DNA of 39,574 nt from an uncultured Clostridia bacterium (GTDB lineage: Bacteria > Bacillota > Clostridia > Lachnospirales > Anaerotignaceae): NCBI GenBank assembly GCA_944383885.1, contig CALWRF010000023.1:1-39574 (forward strand), written 5' to 3'. Under the pieces are notes generated by a model. That model was not told the DNA's origin and did no database searches. It saw only the letters and a program-made list of their open reading frames with translations. Positions within the stretch are counted from its first letter, which is position 1; each line of letters starts with the position of its first letter. A program made the position numbers and the translations under genes. Of this stretch, positions 8,363-16,097 are shown in pieces.

Positions 8363-9075
8363 ATATTTTGGCTATTAAATTTGTTCAAATAATATTCGGC
8401 AATGTTTTTATACTTATCATCATTAACAGCTTTTCTTCCTGTTTCAGAAATGCCGTATATGCCTTTTTCAACTTTTTCAAACCATTTGTAATAGTTTTTA
8501 TATAAAATTGAGTATGTGCCTTTTTCGTATCCAAGTTCACGCAGACCGGCGCCGCTAATTGGTCCGTAAACAATAATCAGGCACAAAAGCTCAATTGATT
8601 TTTCCCTGTAGGCAGTAATTATTTTTCTGCCGGCGCTTCCGCCTATATTATAATCTCCGCTTCTTGAAGCAGCTTCTTTCTTAACAGATGACTGCTTTTT
8701 GTAATTGGTTATACTGTTTATTTCATCAGGCGAAATTATGATTTCCGCAAATTTTACAGGGCTGTCCAACGCGACTGTTATTAAGCCGAAATCAAGTTTT
8801 CTGCACAGTTTAAGCATATACTTGTAATTTTTGTCTTTAGCTCCTTTTTTAGGACGTGGTATAACAGCATAAACATTTTTGCAGAATGTCTGCCGGTTTA
8901 AAAGCTGATATATAAGGGTTAAATTAAAACTTTTTTTCATCTCGGCAACAACTGTTTTGTCATATTTAACAGCATAAATATCACAGTCCTTAACTTCAGA
9001 CTTAACAGTAAAGCCCATATCCTCAAATAAGCTTTTAACCGGTAAATATAAATCTGTTTCTTTGAAATCAGGCAT
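8350..9075 (-). CDS. DUF2161 family, PD-(D/E)XK nuclease-like protein
   Basis: 241 aa. The N-terminal ~115 residues carry the spaced acidic residues and ExK-type element (VAEMKKS near residue 43) of restriction-nuclease-like folds, followed by the family's VIPRPKKG segment. The C-terminal ~90 residues look like a winged-helix domain (GLRELG, then YKWFEKVEKGIYGIS). Family members are annotated as putative phosphodiesterases of unknown target. The start overlaps the end of the aminopeptidase gene by eight bases, so they are co-translated. It is not associated with a methylase here, so it is not an obvious restriction system. Confidence 0.75.
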   Translation of the reverse strand: MPDFKETDLYLPVKSLFEDMGFTVKSEVKDCDIYAVKYDKTVVAEMKKSFNLTLIYQLLNRQTFCKNVYAVIPRPKKGAKDKNYKYMLKLCRKLDFGLITVALDSPVKFAEIIISPDEINSITNYKKQSSVKKEAASRSGDYNIGGSAGRKIITAYREKSIELLCLIIVYGPISGAGLRELGYEKGTYSILYKNYYKWFEKVEKGIYGISETGRKAVNDDKYKNIAEYYLNKFNSQNIKEP

Positions 9076-10297
9076 TTTTGTTCTCCGCCATAAATTTTTC
9101 TATATCTTCAACTGTTTTAATCATATTTTCAGTAAGTATCTCACAGCCGTTTTCCGTTACAAGGGCATCATCTTCAATCCTTATTCCTATGCCCCATTCC
9201 TGAATATAAAGTCCCGGCTCAACACTGATAACCATACCCGGCTTTAAGCTTTGGCTTCTGTCGCCCACATCATGGGTTTCAGCCCCTATAAAATGGCTTA
9301 CACCATGGAAATAATATTTAAACACATCATCTTTTGTTTTAACAATACCAAGCTTTTTAAGCTCTTCAAAGTAGTAATCTTTAAGAATTTCATTAAGCTC
9401 AGGGTACATTACGCCCGGCTTAATATTATCTATAATAAGCTGCTGACCTTTTAAAACAATGTTATAAACAGTTTTCTGCAAAGGAGTAAATTTACCGCTT
9501 ACAGGAAATGTTCTTGAAATATCACCACTGTAATAACCCCACTGTGCTCCAGCATCTATTAATATAAGGTCGTTTTCTTCTGTCTTTCTGCTGTTGTTCA
9601 TGTAATGAAGCACAGTGCCGTTTATCCCTGAAGCCGCTATTGTTTGGAAAGCTTTATCTTTTACGCCGTTTTTCCTTAAAATAAAGTCGTAATATGCCTC
9701 TATCTCGTATTCAGCCATACCCGGTTTGGCATTTTTCATCATTTCCTCTATTCCGAGCCTTGTTATTTCACCGGCTTTACGTATAAGCTCAATTTCCCAT
9801 TTATCTTTTATAACTCTCATTTGGGCAAATACAGGGAATAAATCTTCAAAAGGTATGCTGCCGAAAATGACGCGCATTTTCTCTGTTAACTCTTTTATGT
9901 CTAAGTCTTTTCTCTCAAAATCCATAAAAAGGCGCTTTGTGTCTACAGCAAACTTTTGCAAATCACTGTTTAAATCATCTAAAAACTTAATATCTTCAAT
10001 TCCGCTTATCTCTTTTGCTTCTTTTGCCGTAATGTTAGCTCCTACCCAGCGCGCCATCTGTCCGTTATCATGCTCAATATAAAGCCTTTCAAAACTTCCC
10101 TTTTCGTTTTTGCCCATAACAAGTATTAAATTTTCTCTGTCTATACCTGTTGCATAATAAAAATTTCTATCCGGCGTAAATGGATAAAATTCATCGCCGC
10201 GTTTTACGGGCGCCTTTCCTGCATATAAAACAGCCAAATCATTATTTTCAAGTTTATTTAAAAATTTTTTTCTGTTAAGTATAAAATTTTCTTTCAT
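9068..10297 (-). CDS. pepP: Xaa-Pro aminopeptidase (M24B)
   Basis: 409 aa. The N-terminal creatinase-like domain (about 1-165) precedes the pita-bread M24 domain. The metal ligands are recognisable: the Asp in LIDAGAQ, the Asp in SGDISRTF, the His in GVSHFIG, the Glu in VEPGLY and the Glu in RIEDDALV. It releases an N-terminal residue ahead of Pro from peptides in the cytoplasm, using two Mn-type ions. A good AAAAGGAG site lies ahead of the ATG. It overlaps the DUF2161 gene downstream and is divergent from the DUF362 gene. Confidence 0.92.
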   Translation of the reverse strand: MKENFILNRKKFLNKLENNDLAVLYAGKAPVKRGDEFYPFTPDRNFYYATGIDRENLILVMGKNEKGSFERLYIEHDNGQMARWVGANITAKEAKEISGIEDIKFLDDLNSDLQKFAVDTKRLFMDFERKDLDIKELTEKMRVIFGSIPFEDLFPVFAQMRVIKDKWEIELIRKAGEITRLGIEEMMKNAKPGMAEYEIEAYYDFILRKNGVKDKAFQTIAASGINGTVLHYMNNSRKTEENDLILIDAGAQWGYYSGDISRTFPVSGKFTPLQKTVYNIVLKGQQLIIDNIKPGVMYPELNEILKDYYFEELKKLGIVKTKDDVFKYYFHGVSHFIGAETHDVGDRSQSLKPGMVISVEPGLYIQEWGIGIRIEDDALVTENGCEILTENMIKTVEDIEKFMAENKNA

Positions 10298-10421
10298 AAT
10301 ATGATTATCTCCTTTTAGAAAGCATTATATTTATTTTAGCACAAAGGCACAAAAATAAATATAGTATAGTTTAAAATTATAATATGTGTTATTCTAAAAT
10401 TATTAAATATAAATCAGGGAG

Positions 10422-11573
10422 ATGATACAAATTTCTGTTTCAATAAAAAAATGCAAAAACTATAAATACGAAAACGTAAAAAAAGCCGTTGAGCAATGTT
10501 TTGACAATTTAGGCGGCATTGAAAAATATATTAAAAAAGGGGAGCATGTCCTTTTAAAGGCTAACCTTGTTATGCGCAAGGACCCAAAAGAAGCCGCAAC
10601 AACCCACCCGTCTGTTATTGCCGCGATTGCCGAAATACTTATAGACTACGGCGCTTATGTTGAAATAGGCGACAGCCCCGGCGGACCTTTTAATGAAGTT
10701 CTTTTAAAAAGCATATATAAACATACAGGTATGGAAAGTGCCGCCAGAAAATCCGGCGCAAAGCTGTCTTTTGACACTACGTCTAAAACAGTTTCATATC
10801 CGGACGGGGTTAAACTTAAAGAGCTTACAATTACAAACATGGTATTAAAAGCCGACAAGGTTATTTCTGTCGGCAAACTTAAAACACACTGTATGACAAG
10901 AATGACCGGAGCTGTTAAAAATATGTTCGGCTCCGTGCCGGGAACTAAAAAAACCGAGTATCACTTTAACTGTCAGGATATAGAAAGCTTTTCAAACTGT
11001 CTTTGCGATATATGCTCTTTTGTAAACCCTGTTTTATCTTTTTTAGATGCTGTAACAGGCATGGAAGGCAACGGTCCAACAGCAGGCAGCCCGCGGCAGA
11101 TAGGTCTTATTATGGCAGGAGATAACCCTTTTGAGCTTGACATTGCCGCGGCAGGAGTAATAAACACGCCTCCGGAAGAAATACCGCTTTTAAAATGCGC
11201 TATAGACCGAAAACTATGCACAAAAGATTTAAGCAAAACTGAAATTTTCGGAGAGATGTTAAAAGACTGCACTATAAAAGATTTTGCTGTACCAGAAAAC
11301 AAGAGCGTTCATTTTTTTGGTAAAAACACACCCAAATTTGTTTTGGATTTTGCAAGCACACATATTTATCCGCACCCAATTTTTACAAAGAAATGCGTTG
11401 GCTGCGGAGTATGCGCCGAAAGCTGCCCGGCAAAAATAATAAAAATTAAAAATAAACAAGCTAAAGCTGACTTAAAAAAATGCATACACTGCTTCTGCTG
11501 TCAGGAATTATGTCCGCAGAAAGCAGTTAAAATTAAAAAGCCGTTTATACTAAAATTAATGTCAAGGCTTTAA
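10422..11573 (+). CDS. DUF362 domain protein with two [4Fe-4S] ferredoxin motifs
   Basis: 383 aa. A DUF362 domain (about 1-290) is followed by two four-cysteine clusters, CVGCGVCAESCP near 325 and CIHCFCCQELCP near 352. An electron-transfer or iron-sulfur role in the cytoplasm is likely; the reaction of the family is not established. GGGAG lies directly against the ATG at 10422, which is closer than normal, so the true start is uncertain by a few codons. It stands alone between a divergent aminopeptidase gene and convergent mgtE. Confidence 0.85.
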   Translation: MIQISVSIKKCKNYKYENVKKAVEQCFDNLGGIEKYIKKGEHVLLKANLVMRKDPKEAATTHPSVIAAIAEILIDYGAYVEIGDSPGGPFNEVLLKSIYKHTGMESAARKSGAKLSFDTTSKTVSYPDGVKLKELTITNMVLKADKVISVGKLKTHCMTRMTGAVKNMFGSVPGTKKTEYHFNCQDIESFSNCLCDICSFVNPVLSFLDAVTGMEGNGPTAGSPRQIGLIMAGDNPFELDIAAAGVINTPPEEIPLLKCAIDRKLCTKDLSKTEIFGEMLKDCTIKDFAVPENKSVHFFGKNTPKFVLDFASTHIYPHPIFTKKCVGCGVCAESCPAKIIKIKNKQAKADLKKCIHCFCCQELCPQKAVKIKKPFILKLMSRL

Positions 11574-11578
11574 ATACA

Positions 11579-11617
11579 AAAAAGACAGAAAAAGCATTAA
11601 ACTTTTTCTGTCTTTTT
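11579..11617. terminator. bidirectional terminator between DUF362 gene and mgtE
   Basis: Perfect 16-bp arms at 11579-11594 and 11602-11617 (core AGACAGAAAAAG/CTTTTTCTGTCT) flank a 7-base loop, with A- and T-runs on either side. They serve the two convergent genes. Confidence 0.85.
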
Positions 11618-11620
11618 ATT

Positions 11621-12970
11621 TTAAAGAACAAGCAGTTTAGCTACATTAAAGAACACAATAAGCGAAACCGAGTCAACAACTGTTGTAATCAACGGTCCTG
11701 CCATAATTGCCGGGTCAAAATGCAGTTTTCTTGCAGCCATTGGCAAAAGACAGCCTATAAATTTTGAAATTATAACTGTTATGCAAAGACTTAAACTTAC
11801 TGTAAGATTAACCATAATCGGTGTTCCGCCTAATATAAGTATTCTTAAAAAGTTAACGGAACTAAGTATTATGCCGCAAATAACGCCTACTCTTATTTCT
11901 TTCCAAATAACACTAAAAACATCACTAAGTTCAATTTCACCTACCGCCATGCCGCGGATTATAAGTGTTGAGGACTGAGAACCTGCGTTTCCGCCTGTAT
12001 CCATAAGTATAGGAATAAACGCCGCAAGAAAAACAGAAGAAGCCAAAATTTCGTTATATCCGCTTATTATGGCGCTTGATAACGTACCGGAAATCATAAG
12101 TACAAGAAGCCATACAATTCTGTTTTTAGCCAGATGGAATACGCTTGTTTTAAGATACTCATCTTCAGACGGGAGCAATGCGGACATTTTTTCTATATCC
12201 TCAGTGTTCTCTTCTTCAATAACATCTACTATATCATCAACTGTTATAATTCCTACAAGCCTTTGCTCATTATCAACTACCGGAAGGGCTATAAGGTTGT
12301 ATTTTTTAAATATTTTTGCAATATCCTCCTGGTCATCAAGAGTACGCACAAATATAACGTCATCTTCCATTATATCAGAGACCATTTCGTCATCTTTAGA
12401 TAAAAGCAATGTCCTTAAAGATACCATGCCGATAAGCTTTCTGCGGCTGTCAACCACATAACATGAATAAATTGTTTCCTTATCAAACCCCGTCTTTCTT
12501 ATAAGCTCCATTGCCCTGCCCACCGTATAGTCCCAGTGAAACTCCATAAACTCTATTGTCATAATAGAGCCGGCACTGTCTTCAGGATAATTAAGAAATC
12601 TGTTAATTATTTTTCGCCTGTCTTCGTCTACATTTTTAAGTATTCTTGTAATTACATTTGCCGGAAGCTCGCCCAAGACATCTACAGCGTCATCAACGCT
12701 TAACTCATTGATTATTGTCTGAACTTCGTTATCTGTAACGGAATTTAAAATATCCTCCTGCATGTCGCTGTCCATATATGAGAAAGTTTCAGCGGCATTG
12801 TCTTTTGTTAAAAGCCTGAAAACAAGAAGACGTTTTTCTTCAGGCACTTCCTCAAAAAACTCAGCAAGGTTAGCGGCGTTTTCCTCATTTATTTCTTCTT
12901 TCAGCTGAGCGTACTTGCATTCATCAAGAAGTTCAAGCCACTCCCTGAACTCTGCATTGCTTTCTTCCAT
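11621..12970 (-). CDS. mgtE: MgtE magnesium transporter/channel
   Basis: 449 aa from the ATG at 12970, chosen because GGAGG lies at 12981-12985; an open frame extends further upstream without a ribosome site. The order is an N-terminal superhelical MgtE_N domain, two CBS domains and a five-helix membrane domain. The conserved membrane motif DTGGNAGSQSSTLIIRG and the final-helix segment DPAIMAGPLITTVVDS, with the selectivity Asp, are present. It imports Mg2+, and its cytosolic domains gate the pore by Mg2+ binding. Upstream lie a leader ORF and an intrinsic terminator, so expression is probably attenuated. The usual M-box riboswitch is not evident. Confidence 0.94.
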   Translation of the reverse strand: MEESNAEFREWLELLDECKYAQLKEEINEENAANLAEFFEEVPEEKRLLVFRLLTKDNAAETFSYMDSDMQEDILNSVTDNEVQTIINELSVDDAVDVLGELPANVITRILKNVDEDRRKIINRFLNYPEDSAGSIMTIEFMEFHWDYTVGRAMELIRKTGFDKETIYSCYVVDSRRKLIGMVSLRTLLLSKDDEMVSDIMEDDVIFVRTLDDQEDIAKIFKKYNLIALPVVDNEQRLVGIITVDDIVDVIEEENTEDIEKMSALLPSEDEYLKTSVFHLAKNRIVWLLVLMISGTLSSAIISGYNEILASSVFLAAFIPILMDTGGNAGSQSSTLIIRGMAVGEIELSDVFSVIWKEIRVGVICGIILSSVNFLRILILGGTPIMVNLTVSLSLCITVIISKFIGCLLPMAARKLHFDPAIMAGPLITTVVDSVSLIVFFNVAKLLVL

Positions 12971-13004
12971 TTTCAATTTACCTCCGTTTCCTAATTTTGG
13001 GCAT

Positions 13005-13028
13005 AAAAAAACAGCGTCAAACCGCTGT
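13005..13028 (-). terminator. intrinsic terminator in the mgtE leader (candidate attenuator)
   Basis: On the minus strand, ACAGCG-GTTTGA-CGCTGT is followed by six T. It sits between the leader ORF and the mgtE ribosome site, so transcription would stop before mgtE unless the hairpin is prevented. Confidence 0.75.
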
Positions 13029-13043
13029 GGCACAAAAACGAAA

Positions 13044-13066
13044 GGTATACCAAAACATGTTATACC
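13044..13066 (-). promoter_or_regulatory. hairpin at the leader ORF stop codon
   Basis: GGTATA (13066-13061) pairs with TATACC (13049-13044) around an 11-base loop in the minus-strand RNA. It covers the leader stop codon, so a ribosome at the end of the leader would melt it. A role in switching the downstream terminator is inference. Confidence 0.5.
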
Positions 13067-13164
13067 CTTAGCTGAATTTTTATGCCATAGCCGTAAAAGC
13101 CTAAATAATGTTTAAAACTGCATAAAGGAACAGGTTCCGCAGAATAACTTTCGCCATTATCCAT
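13060..13164 (-). CDS. 34-aa leader peptide upstream of mgtE
   Basis: A short ORF with a strong GGAGGTG ribosome site seven bases before its ATG encodes 34 residues. It begins MDNGESYSAEPVPL and ends IKIQLRV. Acidic residues and an EPVP stretch near the N-terminus recall, in character only, the Pro/acidic leader MgtL of enterobacterial mgtA, where low Mg2+ disturbs translation. It lies in the mgtE transcript ahead of a terminator hairpin. I do not recognise it as a known family. The placement is that of a regulatory leader peptide. Coding is supported by the ribosome site and placement, not by homology. Confidence 0.6.
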   Translation of the reverse strand: MDNGESYSAEPVPLCSFKHYLGFYGYGIKIQLRV

Positions 13165-13209
13165 AAAAATTCACCTCCAAAAGTATATAAGCAACAAATT
13201 ATCATAAAC

Positions 13210-13238
13210 AGTATATTATTTAATTTAATTAACGTCAA
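13210..13238 (-). promoter_or_regulatory. promoter of the leader-mgtE transcript
   Basis: On the minus strand, -35 TTGACG (13233-13238) and -10 TATACT (13210-13215) are separated by 17 bases. The start would fall near 13203, giving a ~230-base leader. Confidence 0.65.
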
Positions 13239-13331
13239 CCAAAATTTTTGTTAAATTGTTTTAAACCCCTTGCCCCAATGCAGATGTATTGTTAAAATAA
13301 TATATAAAATATAAAATTCGAGGTTATGCAA

Positions 13332-13799
13332 ATGAATTATAAGCCTGATAAAATCCAGCCGATTTTTCCCATTTTAAAAGTAACTCTTGCTCTTGGCGTT
13401 TTTTATTTAATAGCCATACTTATTTCACCTGCAAAAATATATACAGCAATATATTATTTGCGTATATTTATACCTTTAGTTATAATAGCCGCAGTATACA
13501 TGATTATGGCTTCAAGAAACGCTGAAATTAGAATTGAAGAAAACTCTATTACATTAAATCTTGATTTTGGAAGAAATAAATCAACTGAAGTTGATTATTC
13601 ATTTATAAATAGCTGTACAATCAGCCAAAACGCTTTGGAAAAGCTGTTTAATGTATATTCTGTTAAGTTAATGACTCTATCAACAGAACCTAAAGTACAG
13701 AAAGAAATATCATTTATAAATCAATACATGATTTTCAGCAGTAAAACAGCTGAAAACATCAATCAGCATATTAATAACATAAAAAGGCTGGAGGTATAA
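13332..13799 (+). CDS. small membrane protein with PH-like (bPH/YdbT-type) domain
   Basis: 155 aa from the ATG at 13332, which is eight bases after GAGG; an ATG two codons earlier is too close to that site. Two membrane helices (about 13-34 and 42-60) are followed by a cytoplasmic segment, AEIRIEENSITLNLDFG onwards, that resembles bacterial PH domains of the DUF304/YdbT type. The function is unknown. It is a single-gene unit ending in a strong terminator. Confidence 0.7.
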   Translation: MNYKPDKIQPIFPILKVTLALGVFYLIAILISPAKIYTAIYYLRIFIPLVIIAAVYMIMASRNAEIRIEENSITLNLDFGRNKSTEVDYSFINSCTISQNALEKLFNVYSVKLMTLSTEPKVQKEISFINQYMIFSSKTAENINQHINNIKRLEV

Positions 13800-13820
13800 A
13801 GTACCGCCAGCCTTATTTTT
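13784..13820 (+). terminator. intrinsic terminator of the PH-like gene
   Basis: AAGGCTGG (13784-13791) and CCAGCCTT (13807-13814), plus an inner GGTA/TACC, form a long stem followed by ATTTTTAG. The left arm overlaps the last codons of the gene. Confidence 0.85.
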
Positions 13821-13910
13821 AGTTTGATAATATAAAATAATAACGTAATACTTCAAATAAAAAATTAAACTTTATGCTTAATTTAATTTTGCCCCATTAA
13901 ACCCATTCAA

Positions 13911-14162
13911 TTATTCTAATACTCCAGCAACCTCTTTAACGGCTTCTTTTTCATCCGAACCATCAGCTGAAATTTTAACCTCTGTATCCGGAGTAATGCC
14001 TAAAGAAATTATGCACATAAGACTTTTTGCATTTACTATTTTGTCTTCAAGAGATACTTTAACTTTGCTCTCGAATTTGCTTGCTGTCTGAACAAAAAAA
14101 GCTGCCGTGCGTGTGTCCAATGTTTTTTTAACAATAACAGATTTTTCAGTCATTTTTGTCAT
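13911..14162 (-). CDS. crh: Crh-like HPr paralogue lacking the phosphocarrier histidine
   Basis: 83 aa, HPr fold length. The usual GLHARPAA active site reads TLDTRTAA, so the position of His15 is Asp16; Arg18 is kept. The HprK target region NAKSLMC is kept, with the regulatory serine at Ser47. It can therefore not carry PTS phosphate from enzyme I but could be phosphorylated by HprK/P and act with CcpA, like Bacillus Crh, whose residue 15 is Gln. It overlaps the whiA stop (ATGA), and the order rapZ-whiA-crh matches the Bacillus yvcJ-yvcL-crh order. The symbol rests on this order and the missing His. Confidence 0.8.
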   Translation of the reverse strand: MTKMTEKSVIVKKTLDTRTAAFFVQTASKFESKVKVSLEDKIVNAKSLMCIISLGITPDTEVKISADGSDEKEAVKEVAGVLE

Positions 14163-15115
14163 CCCATTCCCTTCATTAGCTCTTTAGCTATTTTACTTAT
14201 TTTGTGAAGCCTGTGATTAATACCTGATTTGCCAACCGGAGGAGACATTTTTTCACCTAACTCTTTTAAACTTGCGTCAGGATACTCCAGCCTTGCCGCT
14301 GCTGTGGCATGAAGTGCCGGTGAAAGATAAGAAAGTCCGTAATTATCACGAATAAATTCTATATCTTCTATTTGTTTTACAGCCGCGTTAACGGTTTTAT
14401 TCAAGTTTGCAGTTTCACAATTTACTTTCCTGTTTACATTATTGCGCATATCCTTAAGTATTCTGATATTCTCAAAATCCATAAGCGCTACATGCGCCCC
14501 CATTATGTTAAGCAAATCCGAAATTTGTTCTCCGTCTTTTATGTATACTACAAAGTGTTCCTTGCGCTGTATACATTTTGACTCAATGCCAAATGAATTG
14601 ATAATTTCCATAAGACGCAAACTGAATTTTTCATTCAGTGATACAAATTCCATGTGGTAAGTTTTTTCAGGATCATTAATTGACCCTGAGGCAAGAAAAG
14701 AACCCCTTATATAAGCTTTTTTGCAGCAAGTTCCGTGAAACAATTCATCTTTTGCAGGAACAAATTCAATTTGATTTAAGCCGTTTCGGCATGTGCCGCA
14801 GCGCTCCAATAATTCCAGCATTTTAGCTTTTGTTTCATTCTCCCCTGCTGAAAGTATATATACCCTGTTCTTTTTTAGCTGACTGTTTCTTCTTACCGTA
14901 ATACTACAATCTATCTTAAAATTTTTTTTAATTAATGTAAAGCTCTTTCTTGCAACGGCAACATTTTCAGTCTGAACTTTTATACAAATTTTATTTTCAT
15001 TTTCTATTATTTGACCGCATAAATTCAACACAGCCGTCAATTCCAGCAAATCACAATGTTCTTCTTCCCCAAAACAATGCAGCAATTCACTTTTAACATT
15101 AGAAGAAAATGACAA
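14159..15115 (-). CDS. whiA: WhiA, DNA-binding regulator with LAGLIDADG-like and HTH domains
   Basis: 318 aa, normal length. The N-terminal two-thirds is the homing-endonuclease-like fold, without nuclease catalytic residues in this family. The C-terminal HTH contains the conserved YPDASLKELGEKMSPPVGKSGINHRL-type signature. WhiA binds DNA and affects cell division and chromosome segregation in Firmicutes. The start is a TTG at 15115, nine bases after GGAGGT. It sits between rapZ and the crh-like gene, its standard neighbours. Confidence 0.95.
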   Translation of the reverse strand: MSFSSNVKSELLHCFGEEEHCDLLELTAVLNLCGQIIENENKICIKVQTENVAVARKSFTLIKKNFKIDCSITVRRNSQLKKNRVYILSAGENETKAKMLELLERCGTCRNGLNQIEFVPAKDELFHGTCCKKAYIRGSFLASGSINDPEKTYHMEFVSLNEKFSLRLMEIINSFGIESKCIQRKEHFVVYIKDGEQISDLLNIMGAHVALMDFENIRILKDMRNNVNRKVNCETANLNKTVNAAVKQIEDIEFIRDNYGLSYLSPALHATAAARLEYPDASLKELGEKMSPPVGKSGINHRLHKISKIAKELMKGMG

Positions 15116-15160
15116 AAATTTTGCACCTCCATATATTTAAGCAGATTACTTAAATATAAT

Positions 15161-16030
15161 TTATCGTCTACTTCTTCCGCCTTCGCCTAATTCCAAATGC
15201 TTTAGCGTTACATTTTTTCGTTTTATTGATATTTTTTGGAATAACGCGTTTGCAATGGTAACAGAACGGTGCTTTCCGCCCGTGCATCCAATAGATATGA
15301 CAAGCCTTGTTTTTCCTTCCTTAATGTACTGAGGGATAAGAAACTCAAGCAAATCCATCAGTTTATCCATAAATATCCGGCTTTCTTCAAAACCCATAAC
15401 ATAGTCGTACACTGGCTTATCGTTTCCTGTAAGTTCCTTAAGCTCAGGCACATAATAAGGGTTAGGCAGAAACCTTACATCAAATACCAAATCAGCGTCA
15501 GCCGGTATGCCGTATTTAAAACCAAATGAACAAACGGTTATAATAAGCCCTTCATAATTTCCGTTTAAAAGAAATATGTTGTTAATCTGTTCTTTAAGCT
15601 CCTTAGTAAGTGTTTTTGAAGTATCAATAATATAATTGGCGCGTTTTTTTACATCTTTTAATATTTCACGCTCCATTTTAATGCCGTCTTCAATAGAGCC
15701 GTTTTTTGAAAGGGGATGGCTGCGCCTTGTCTCTTTAAATCTGTTTATAAGCGTTCTGTCTGAAGCGTCAAGGAACAGTATCTCGTATTCAAAGCCGCTG
15801 TCTGTAAGCTGTTTCAAACCCTCAAAAAGGTCTTTAAACATTTTGCCGCCTCTAATATCAACACCTAAGGCAATTTTATCTATTTCGTTGCTTTGCTCAA
15901 AAAGCTCGGCAAACTTTAAAAGCAGCATAGGCGGTATGTTGTCTGCACAAAAGTAATTTATATCTTCAAGGAATTTAAGCACTGTTGTTTTTCCCGCACC
16001 AGACATTCCCGTTACAATAATAAATTTCAA
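15161..16030 (-). CDS. rapZ: RapZ/YvcJ family P-loop nucleotide-binding protein
   Basis: 289 aa from a TTG at 16030, five bases after GAGGTGG. This gives the family's usual start MKFIIVTG; a GTG nine bases earlier lacks proper spacing. Walker A reads GMSGAGKT near residues 8-15. The C-terminal domain contains SIGCTGGKHRSV, the conserved ligand-binding signature. In enterobacteria RapZ is an RNA-binding adaptor controlling amino-sugar synthesis; in Firmicutes it is a GTPase/ATPase of less clear role. It lies upstream of whiA as usual, though the yvcK gene common between them elsewhere is absent. Confidence 0.95.
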   Translation of the reverse strand: MKFIIVTGMSGAGKTTVLKFLEDINYFCADNIPPMLLLKFAELFEQSNEIDKIALGVDIRGGKMFKDLFEGLKQLTDSGFEYEILFLDASDRTLINRFKETRRSHPLSKNGSIEDGIKMEREILKDVKKRANYIIDTSKTLTKELKEQINNIFLLNGNYEGLIITVCSFGFKYGIPADADLVFDVRFLPNPYYVPELKELTGNDKPVYDYVMGFEESRIFMDKLMDLLEFLIPQYIKEGKTRLVISIGCTGGKHRSVTIANALFQKISIKRKNVTLKHLELGEGGRSRR

Positions 16031-16097
16031 ATCAGCCACCTCTTTTGCTACTTTTTCTATATTTTTTACATATTTACAGTTTTTCTGGCTTTCTTTC

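Noticed and set aside
8350..9075. Part of a restriction-modification or other defence system
   Set aside because: No methylase, specificity subunit or other defence gene is adjacent; neighbours are housekeeping genes.
12971..13203. M-box (ykoK) Mg2+ riboswitch ahead of mgtE
   Set aside because: I could not find the conserved M-box core; the region is better explained by a leader ORF and terminator.
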